A stretch of DNA of 64,000 nt from Variovorax sp. TBS-050B (GTDB lineage Bacteria > Pseudomonadota > Gammaproteobacteria > Burkholderiales > Burkholderiaceae_C): NCBI RefSeq assembly GCF_029893635.1, contig NZ_JARXYR010000002.1:1959001-2023000 (forward strand), read 5' to 3'. A program made the position numbers and the translations under genes. Under the pieces are notes generated by a model, which was not told the origin of the DNA, did no database searches, and saw only the letters and a list, made by a program, of their open reading frames with translations. Shown here one piece after another: positions 25,265 to 32,478 of the stretch; position 1 is the stretch's first letter; each line of letters opens with the position of its first letter.

Positions 25265-26095
25265 ATGAGCACCGCCGCCGAACTCCTCAAGTCCGCCGAC
25301 CCCGCCGGCGCCCTCAAGGCATTGAGCGACGACGTGCGCGCCAGGCCTGCCGACAGCAAGCCGCGCGTGTTCATGGCGCAGCTCCTGTGCGTGCTCGGCC
25401 AGTGGGAGCGCGCGCTCAACCAGCTCACGGTCGCGGCCGAGCTCGATGCGCTCGCCGTGCCGATGAAGCAGGTGTACGGCGAGGCCGTGCGCTGCGAGGG
25501 GCTGCGTGCCGAGGTGTTCGCCGGCACGCGCACGCCGATGATCTTCGGCCAGCCGGACGAATGGCTGGCGCTGCTGATCGAGTCGCTGCTGCGCCAGGGG
25601 CGCGGCGAAGCGGCGCTGGCCGAAGACCTGCGCCAGCGCGCCTTCGACGCGGCCCCGGCCATCGGCGGCACGATCGACGGCCAGCCCTTCGAATGGCTGG
25701 CCGATGCCGACATGCGGCTGGGCCCGGTGCTCGAAGCCTTCGTCAACGGCAAGTACTACTGGGTTCCCTACGCGCGGCTCTCGCGCATCCGCATCGAGCC
25801 GCCCGAGGACCTGCGCGACTGCGTGTGGATGCCCGCGCACCTCGAATTCGAGAACGGCGGCGAGACGCTCGCGCTGATCCCCACGCGCTACGAGGGCACC
25901 GAGCGTTGCGAGGACGGCGAGCTGCGGCTCGCGCGCAAGACCGAATGGCGCGAGCTGCGGCCCGAGGTCTGGGCCGGCCATGGCCAGCGGGTGCTCGGCA
26001 GCGACCAGGGCGAGTACGCGATCATGGACGTGCGCGAGATCGTCTTCACCCCCGCACCGGCTGCAGTGGCCGCGGAGGGCGGCGACGGTGGCTGA
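25265..26095 (+). CDS. tagJ: T6SS accessory protein TagJ (ImpE/SciE family)
   Basis: A 276-aa cytoplasmic protein of the ImpE/SciE family, known as TagJ, which binds the N-terminus of the sheath protein TssB and modulates sheath handling by ClpV in systems that carry it. The N-terminal half is helical and TPR-like (DPAGALKALSDDVRARPADSKPR). The C-terminal half includes FEWLADADMRLGPVLEAFVNGKYYWVPY, which is typical of the family. ATG 25265 follows the Hcp-like gene by 1 bp. Its end overlaps the GTG of tssE by 8 bp, in keeping with the usual tagJ-tssE-tssF-tssG order. Length is normal. Confidence 0.9.
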   Translation: MSTAAELLKSADPAGALKALSDDVRARPADSKPRVFMAQLLCVLGQWERALNQLTVAAELDALAVPMKQVYGEAVRCEGLRAEVFAGTRTPMIFGQPDEWLALLIESLLRQGRGEAALAEDLRQRAFDAAPAIGGTIDGQPFEWLADADMRLGPVLEAFVNGKYYWVPYARLSRIRIEPPEDLRDCVWMPAHLEFENGGETLALIPTRYEGTERCEDGELRLARKTEWRELRPEVWAGHGQRVLGSDQGEYAIMDVREIVFTPAPAAVAAEGGDGG

Positions 26096-26597
26096 GCTCG
26101 GCGCGCAGGAGCGGCTGCAGCCCTCGCTGCTCGACCGCCTCGTCGACCATGCGCCGGAAGAGAAGCGCGAGGGCGACGACAAGCGCACCCTCACCAAGCA
26201 GGCGCTGCGCGCGGCCGTGCTGCGCGACCTGAGCTGGCTGTTCAATGCCACCGGCTACGGCCTGGCGATGGACGACAAGACCTATCCGAATGCAGCGCGC
26301 TCGGTCATCAACTACGGATTGCCTATGCTGTCTGGCCAGTTCACCTCGTCGGTGCAGCGTGTCAGCATGGAGCAGGCTCTGAAGAACGCGATCCTGCAGT
26401 TCGAGCCTCGCATCCTGTCACGCACCCTCGAAGTGGAACTCGTCATGGAAGGCCCCGCGCTCGATTCGCACAACAGCATCGGACTGCAGATCCGCGGCAT
26501 GCTGTGGGCGCAGCCCGTGCCCGTCGAGTTCCTGATGCGCAGCCGCGTCGACCTGGAAGAGGGACGCATCGAGATCGAGGACATGTCAAAACCATGA
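26088..26597 (+). CDS. tssE: T6SS baseplate wedge protein TssE
   Basis: A 169-aa gp25-like baseplate subunit. Family features are LQPSLLDRLVDHAPEEKRE near the N-terminus, a central NYGLPMLSG, and AILQFEPRILSRTLEVEL in the C-terminal half, matching the lysozyme-like gp25 fold that helps start sheath polymerisation. The start is a GTG at 26088, giving MAELGAQERLQPSLLDR; it overlaps the tagJ stop. It is followed 32 bp later by tssF. Confidence 0.93.
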   Translation: MAELGAQERLQPSLLDRLVDHAPEEKREGDDKRTLTKQALRAAVLRDLSWLFNATGYGLAMDDKTYPNAARSVINYGLPMLSGQFTSSVQRVSMEQALKNAILQFEPRILSRTLEVELVMEGPALDSHNSIGLQIRGMLWAQPVPVEFLMRSRVDLEEGRIEIEDMSKP

Positions 26598-26629
26598 GCC
26601 CCTCGGCCGCATCACGGTAGCGCGACGAC

Positions 26630-28522
26630 ATGGACCCCCGGCTGCTGAGCCTGTACGAGCAGGAGCTCCGCTACTTCCGCGAGAGTTCGTCGGAGTTCGC
26701 GCGGGCCTTTCCGAAGATCGCGAACCGCCTCGGCATCGAGGGCCAGGAGGTCGCCGATCCCTACGTGGAGCGGCTGATCGAGGCCACGGCCTTCCTCTCG
26801 GCGCGCGTGAATCTCAAGCTCGATGCCGAGTACCCGCGCTTCACCGGCCATCTGCTCGACATCGTCTACCCGCACTTCCTCGCGCCCACGCCCGCGATGG
26901 CGGTGGTCTCGTTCGCGCACGATCCGGACGACGCCAACCTCGCCACCGGCCCCACGCTGCCGCGCGGCGCGGGCCTGCGCGCGCGCCAGGCCGTGGGCCA
27001 GAACACCTACTGCGAATTCCGCACCTCGGCCGCGATGCGGCTCTGGCCGCTGGAGGTGCAGCGCGCGCAGTACTTCACCTACGCGCCCGACCTGCCGCTC
27101 GCGAACCATCCGCAGTCGCGCGCGATCCGCGGCGGCCTGCGCATGGTGCTGCGCACCACCGCGGGCCTGAACTTCAGCCAGATCGCGCTCGACGAACTGG
27201 TGCTGCACCTCGGCGGCGCCGAGGACGTGGCCTGGCAGCTGCACGAATGCGCGCTCGGCCAGCCGGTGGGCGTGCTGGTGCGTCCGCTGGGCGCCGGCGG
27301 CGCACTGCAGGGCGAGGCGCGCAGCCTGCCAGCCAGCGCCATCGGCGCGGTGGGCTTCGAGGACGAGGAGGCGCTGCTGCCGGTCACGGCCACCGGCTTC
27401 TCGGGCTTCCGGCTGCTGCAGGAGTACTTCGCGTTCCCGCAGCGCTTCCAGTTCCTGCGGATCGGCGGGCTGCAGTCGGTGCTGCCTTCGATGCCCGTGA
27501 CGCAGGTCGAGATCGTGCTGCTGTTCTCGCGCGGCGATCCGGCGCTCGAGAAGCTCGTGAGCGCCGACAACGTGCAGCTGCATTGCGTGCCCGCGGTCAA
27601 CCTGTTCAACAAGCGGCTCGACCGCGTGCCGCTGAACGAAGGCGTGAGCCAATTCCATCTGGTGCCCGACCGCACCCGGCCGCAGGACTTCGAGGTGCAC
27701 ACCGTGACCGAGGTCGTCGGCCATGGCGCGCCGGGCGCGAACGCGGCGGCGGCCGAACAGGTGTTCCGGCCCTTCTATTCGGCCTTCCACGGTACGCGCC
27801 ACAGCCATCCCGCCTACTACACGACCACGCGCGAGCCGCGCATGCTGTCGGTGCGCCAGCGCACCGAAGGGCACCGCAGCAGCCACATCGGCTCCGAGGT
27901 CTACATGCAGATCGTCGATCCGCAGCATGCGCCGTATGCGGGCACGCTGCGCCAGCTCGCGGTGTCGGCGCTGTGCACCAACCGCGACCTGCCGCTCCTG
28001 CTGCCGATGGGCCGCGACAACGACTTCGACTGCGTGGACTCCTTTCCCGCGCAGCGCGTGCGCATGGTGCGCGGGCCCTCGCGGCCGGTGTCGCCGGTGG
28101 TGAGCCAGGGCCTGGGCTGGCGCGTGCTCGACCACCTCGCGCTCAACTACCTGTCGATCTCCGACAGCACGCCGCAGCAGGGCGCCGCCGCGCTGCGCGA
28201 AACGCTGATGCTCTATGCCGTGCATGCCGACGAGATGCGCCAGGGCCAGGTGCGGGGGCTGCTCTCGGTGAAGAGCCGGCCGGTCGCGCGCCGCCTGCCG
28301 ATGAAGGGGCCGATCGCCTTCGGGCGCGGGCTCGAGGTCACGCTGGAGGTCGACAAGGACGCCTTCCACGGCCATAGCGTGTTCCTGTTCGGCGCGGTGC
28401 TGGCGCGCTACCTCGCGCGCCATGTCGAGGTCAACCATTTCGTCGAGACCGTGGTGCGCATCGCGGGCAAGGGCGAGAACATGCGCTGGAGGCCGCTGTG
28501 CGGGACGCGCCAGATCCTCTAG
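26630..28522 (+). CDS. tssF: T6SS baseplate protein TssF
   Basis: A 630-aa baseplate wedge protein, normal for the family, opening with MDPRLLSLYEQELRYFRESS and continuing EFARAFPKIANRLG, the diagnostic TssF N-terminus. TssF forms a complex with TssG, TssE and TssK in the cytoplasmic baseplate around the VgrG hub. The C-terminal third contains the conserved VNHFVETVVRIAGKGENMRW. The last 25 bp overlap tssG, so translation of the two is likely coupled. Confidence 0.95.
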   Translation: MDPRLLSLYEQELRYFRESSSEFARAFPKIANRLGIEGQEVADPYVERLIEATAFLSARVNLKLDAEYPRFTGHLLDIVYPHFLAPTPAMAVVSFAHDPDDANLATGPTLPRGAGLRARQAVGQNTYCEFRTSAAMRLWPLEVQRAQYFTYAPDLPLANHPQSRAIRGGLRMVLRTTAGLNFSQIALDELVLHLGGAEDVAWQLHECALGQPVGVLVRPLGAGGALQGEARSLPASAIGAVGFEDEEALLPVTATGFSGFRLLQEYFAFPQRFQFLRIGGLQSVLPSMPVTQVEIVLLFSRGDPALEKLVSADNVQLHCVPAVNLFNKRLDRVPLNEGVSQFHLVPDRTRPQDFEVHTVTEVVGHGAPGANAAAAEQVFRPFYSAFHGTRHSHPAYYTTTREPRMLSVRQRTEGHRSSHIGSEVYMQIVDPQHAPYAGTLRQLAVSALCTNRDLPLLLPMGRDNDFDCVDSFPAQRVRMVRGPSRPVSPVVSQGLGWRVLDHLALNYLSISDSTPQQGAAALRETLMLYAVHADEMRQGQVRGLLSVKSRPVARRLPMKGPIAFGRGLEVTLEVDKDAFHGHSVFLFGAVLARYLARHVEVNHFVETVVRIAGKGENMRWRPLCGTRQIL

Positions 28523-29619
28523 CCGCGGGCACCGCCCCCGGCACGGTGGCCGCGCGCGTCGACGCGGCGCTCGCCGGCTGGTCGGCCGAGCCCTGGGCCT
28601 ACGACTACTTCGCGGTGCTGCGGCGGCTCGAATCGGCCGCCGCCACCACGCCGCGCTGGGGCCGCGCGCTGCTGCCGAGCGCCGAGCCGGTGCGGGTGGG
28701 CCAGGAGCCTTCGCTCTCGTTCGCGCCGGCCGCCTTCAGCCGCTTCGAGCCCGCCGGCCCGCATTCGCCGCCGCGGCTGCGCCAGCACTTCTTCGCCTAC
28801 ATCGGCCCCAACGGGCCGCTGCCGGTGCACCTGAGCGACTTCATCCGCGAGCGCAGCCTGAACCACGGCGACCCGACCTGGCTCGCCTTCCTCGACAGCT
28901 TCCTGCACCGCTTCTCGCTGCACTTCTACCGCGCCTGGGCGCAGGCCCGGCCCGCGGTCGCGCTCGACCGGCCGAACGAAGACCGCTTCCGGCTGCAGGT
29001 CGGGGCGCTCGTGGGCATCGGCACGCCGGGGCGCATCGACCGCGACGAGATCCATGACGACGCGCGGCTGCACTTCTCGGGCTGGCTCGCGCGCCGCGTG
29101 CACAACGCGGAGAGCGTGGAGGCGGTGCTTTGCAGCTACTTCGGCGTGCCGGTGAAGCTCGAGCGCTGGGTCGGCCACTGGATGCAGCTGCCCGCGGGCG
29201 AGCTCACACGGCTCGGGCAGGGCGAGAGTTCGCGCGCGATGGGCATGGGCGCGATGCTCGGCACCCGCGCCTGGGACCGCCAGCACCGCGTGCGGCTGCA
29301 CATCGGCCCGCTCGACTTGGCGCAGTACCGCATGTTCCTGCCGATCGGCGATGCGCAGCCGGTGCTCGCGCGCTGGATGTCGCAGCTGCTCGGCGACGCG
29401 CTCGAATGGGATGCCGAGCTCGTGCTGCAGAAGGCGCAGGTGCCGGCCGCGCGGCTCGGCAGCGCCAAGGGCAACGCCCCGCGGCTCGGCTGGATCGCCT
29501 GGCTCGGCGAGCGCACGCGTGCGCACGACGCGAGCGACGTGCGCGTCGACGGCCGCCGCGCCGGCCGCGCCGCCCCCGCCGCCGGTGAAGCGATTTCCGC
29601 ACCGCTGGCCTTTCAATGA
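28498..29619 (+). CDS. tssG: T6SS baseplate protein TssG
   Basis: A 373-aa baseplate protein. The characteristic segments AYDYFAVLRRLES, LRQHFFAYIGPNGPLPVHLS and LAFLDSFLHRFSLHFYRAWA are all present. TssG pairs with TssF (usually as two TssF to one TssG) to build the wedge. The start is a GTG at 28498 inside the end of tssF; no later start preserves the conserved N-terminus. The C-terminus ends in an Arg/Ala-rich tail that looks disordered. tssH begins 39 bp downstream with its own GGAG site. Confidence 0.93.
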   Translation: MRDAPDPLAAGTAPGTVAARVDAALAGWSAEPWAYDYFAVLRRLESAAATTPRWGRALLPSAEPVRVGQEPSLSFAPAAFSRFEPAGPHSPPRLRQHFFAYIGPNGPLPVHLSDFIRERSLNHGDPTWLAFLDSFLHRFSLHFYRAWAQARPAVALDRPNEDRFRLQVGALVGIGTPGRIDRDEIHDDARLHFSGWLARRVHNAESVEAVLCSYFGVPVKLERWVGHWMQLPAGELTRLGQGESSRAMGMGAMLGTRAWDRQHRVRLHIGPLDLAQYRMFLPIGDAQPVLARWMSQLLGDALEWDAELVLQKAQVPAARLGSAKGNAPRLGWIAWLGERTRAHDASDVRVDGRRAGRAAPAAGEAISAPLAFQ

Positions 29620-29658
29620 AACACCCCTCGTTCGTCTTGAAGAGATACGGAGTCCTCC

Positions 29659-32436
29659 ATGAGTGAAATCAGCCGCACGGCCCTTTTCGGCAAGCTCAAT
29701 TCGCTGGCGTACAAGGCCATCGAAGGTGCCACCGTGTTCTGCAAGATGCGCGGCAACCCGTACGTCGAGCTGGAGCACTGGTTCGCCCAGCTGCTGCAGG
29801 CGCAGGACTCCGACCTGCACCGCGTGATCCAGCACTACGGGCTCGACGTCTCGGTGATCGCCAAGGACATGACGGCCGCGCTCGACCGCCTGCCGCGCGG
29901 CGCCACCGCGATCAGCGACTTCTCGCCGCACATCGAGAACGCGATCGAGCGCGCATGGACCTACGCCACCCTGCAGTTCGGCGAGGCCCAGGTGCGCACC
30001 GGCTACCTGATCGTCGGCATGCTCAAGACGCAGAGCCTGCGCAACCCGCTGTTCGGCCTGTCGAAGCAGTTCGAGAAGGTCAAGCTCGAGGACCTGTGCG
30101 ACAACTTCGCGAAGATCTGCGATGCCTCGCCCGAGGCGCAGATGCGCGCGCAGGACGGCACCGGGATGGGCAGCGGCGCACCGGGCGAGGATTCGGGCGC
30201 GATGGCGCCGGCCGCCATGGGCAAGGGCGATGCGCTCAAGAAGTTCGCGGTCGACCTGACCGAGAAGGCGAAGAAGGGCGAGATGGACCCGGTCACGGGC
30301 CGCGACGAGGAGATCCGCCAGATCGTCGACATCCTGATGCGCCGGCGCCAGAACAACCCGCTGCTCACGGGCGAGGCCGGCGTCGGCAAGACGGCCGTGG
30401 TCGAGGGCTTCGCGCAGCGCCTCGCGCGCGGCGACGTGCCGCCGCAGCTCAAGGACGTGAAGCTGCTCACGCTCGACATCGGCCTGCTGCAGGCCGGCGC
30501 GAGCATGAAGGGCGAGTTCGAGCAGCGGCTGCGCCAGGTGATCGATGAGGTGCAGAGCTCGCCGACGCCGATCATCCTGTTCATCGACGAGATCCACACG
30601 CTGGTGGGCGCGGGCGGCGCGGCCGGCACCGGCGATGCGGCCAACCTGCTCAAGCCCGCGCTCGCGCGCGGCAACCTGCGCACCATCGGCGCCACCACCT
30701 GGGCCGAGTACAAGAAGTACATCGAGAAGGACCCGGCGCTCACGCGGCGCTTCCAGGTGGTGCAGGTGCCCGAGCCCGATGAGACCAAGGCGATCCTGAT
30801 GCTGCGCGGGGTGGCCAGCGTGCTCGAGAAGCACCACCGCGTGCAGCTGCTCGACGAGGCGATCGAGGCCGCCGTCAAGCTGAGCCACCGCTACATTCCG
30901 GCGCGGCAATTGCCCGACAAGGCCGTGAGCCTGCTCGACACCGCCTGCGCGCGCGTGGCCGTGAGCCAGCATGCGACCCCGCCCGAGGTCGAGGACTGCA
31001 TGCGCCGCATCGAGGGCCTCACGGTCGAGCAGGAGATCATCGGCCGCGAGGAAGCGATCGGCATCGACGTGACCAGGCGCGCTGCACAGGTGGCGGCGCT
31101 GCTCGACGAATCGAAGACGCAGCTCGAAGCGCTCAATGCGCGCTGGCAGGAGGAGAAGGCACTGGTCGACCGGCTGCTGGAGCTGCGCGGCAAGCTGCGC
31201 GCAGGCAACAAGCCCGTCGACACTGCACTCCCTCCCCCGCTGGGGGAGGGCAGGGGTGGGGGCGCGACGGCCTCGCAATCACCGTCGGCCAGTGATGCGC
31301 CGCCGCCCCCACCCCAACCCTCCCCCAGCGGGGGAGGGAGCGAAGACCGGGCGGCACTGCTCGAGGAGCTGCATGCGCTGCAGGCCAAGATCCACGCGGT
31401 GCAGGGCGAGTCGCCGCTGATCCTGCCCTCGGTCGACGAGCAGGCCGTGGCCTCGGTCGTTGCCGACTGGACCGGCATCCCCGTCGGCCGCATGGTCAAG
31501 AACGAGGTCGAGGCGGTGCTCAAGCTCGCCGACACGCTCAACCAGCGCGTCATCGGCCAGAAGCACGGCCTCGAGATGATCGCGCGCCGCATCCAGACCA
31601 GCCGCGCGCGGCTCGACAACCCGCAGAAGCCGATCGGCGTGTTCATGCTCTGCGGCACCTCGGGCGTGGGCAAGACCGAGACCGCCCTTGCGCTGGCCGA
31701 GGCGCTCTACGGCGGCGAACAGAACATCATCACCATCAACATGAGCGAGTTCCAGGAGGCGCACACCGTCTCCACGCTCAAGGGCGCGCCCCCGGGCTAC
31801 GTGGGCTACGGCGAGGGCGGCATCCTGACCGAGGCCGTGCGGCGGCGCCCCTACAGCGTGGTGCTGCTCGACGAGGTCGAGAAGGCGCACCCCGACGTGC
31901 ACGAGATCTTCTTCCAGGTCTTCGACAAGGGCTGGATGGAGGACGGCGAGGGCCGCATGATCGACTTCAAGAACACGATCATCCTGCTCACCACCAACGC
32001 CGGCAGCGAGCTCGTGATGAGCATGTGCCGCGACCCCGAGCTGCTGCCCGATCCGAACGCGCTCGCCGATGCGCTCAAGGCGCCGCTGATGAAGGTGTTC
32101 CCGCCCGCGCTGCTGGGCCGCATCGTCACGATCCCGTACTACCCGCTCTCGCCCGAGATGATGAAGAAGATCGTGCGGCTGCAGCTGGGCCGCATCAAGA
32201 AGCGCGTCGAGACCAACCACGGCGTGCCCTTCGAGTACAGCGACGCGGTGGTCGAGCAGGTTGTCGCGCGCTGCCAGGACCCGGAGTCGGGCGGCCGCGT
32301 GATCGACGCGATCCTGACCAACACCGTGCTGCCGACCATCTCCGTCGAGTACCTGCAACGCCTCGCGTCGGGCGGCGAGATCCGCCGCGTGGCGCTGGAC
32401 GTGAAGGATGCCGACTTCACCTACGCCTTCGATTGA
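29659..32436 (+). CDS. tssH: T6SS AAA+ ATPase TssH (ClpV) carrying an in-frame repeat insertion
   Basis: A 925-aa ClpV ATPase that unfolds and recycles the contracted TssBC sheath. The N-terminal domain (about 1-160) has the ClpV-type AIEGATVFCKMRGNPYVELEH. AAA1 has Walker A GEAGVGKT (238-245) and FIDEIHTLVGAG. AAA2 has CGTSGVGKT (about 665-673) and VVLLDEVEKAHPDV. The coiled-coil middle domain (about 470-600) is interrupted at about 523-561 by a Pro/Gly/Ser-rich stretch encoded by a 113-bp palindromic repeat; both ATPase modules remain in frame. Such an insertion into the middle domain may alter arm length or hexamer regulation. The protein is about 35-40 residues longer than usual for this reason. 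Confidence 0.95.
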   Translation: MSEISRTALFGKLNSLAYKAIEGATVFCKMRGNPYVELEHWFAQLLQAQDSDLHRVIQHYGLDVSVIAKDMTAALDRLPRGATAISDFSPHIENAIERAWTYATLQFGEAQVRTGYLIVGMLKTQSLRNPLFGLSKQFEKVKLEDLCDNFAKICDASPEAQMRAQDGTGMGSGAPGEDSGAMAPAAMGKGDALKKFAVDLTEKAKKGEMDPVTGRDEEIRQIVDILMRRRQNNPLLTGEAGVGKTAVVEGFAQRLARGDVPPQLKDVKLLTLDIGLLQAGASMKGEFEQRLRQVIDEVQSSPTPIILFIDEIHTLVGAGGAAGTGDAANLLKPALARGNLRTIGATTWAEYKKYIEKDPALTRRFQVVQVPEPDETKAILMLRGVASVLEKHHRVQLLDEAIEAAVKLSHRYIPARQLPDKAVSLLDTACARVAVSQHATPPEVEDCMRRIEGLTVEQEIIGREEAIGIDVTRRAAQVAALLDESKTQLEALNARWQEEKALVDRLLELRGKLRAGNKPVDTALPPPLGEGRGGGATASQSPSASDAPPPPPQPSPSGGGSEDRAALLEELHALQAKIHAVQGESPLILPSVDEQAVASVVADWTGIPVGRMVKNEVEAVLKLADTLNQRVIGQKHGLEMIARRIQTSRARLDNPQKPIGVFMLCGTSGVGKTETALALAEALYGGEQNIITINMSEFQEAHTVSTLKGAPPGYVGYGEGGILTEAVRRRPYSVVLLDEVEKAHPDVHEIFFQVFDKGWMEDGEGRMIDFKNTIILLTTNAGSELVMSMCRDPELLPDPNALADALKAPLMKVFPPALLGRIVTIPYYPLSPEMMKKIVRLQLGRIKKRVETNHGVPFEYSDAVVEQVVARCQDPESGGRVIDAILTNTVLPTISVEYLQRLASGGEIRRVALDVKDADFTYAFD
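31228..31340. repeat. 113-bp palindromic element inserted in frame in tssH
   Basis: Terminal inverted repeats of 37 bp (starting CTCCCTCCCCCGCTGGGGGA and ending with its reverse complement) differ at only two positions. They flank a core of about 39 bp. The insert is translated as LPPPLGEGRGGG...PPPPPQPSPSGGG within the ClpV middle domain. It is related to the element at 22572-22669 in the caspase-like gene, indicating a dispersed family. Confidence 0.9.
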
Positions 32437-32478
32437 GCTTCCAACCGATCGGACGCATGCCCCCGAAGAGAACCACAC

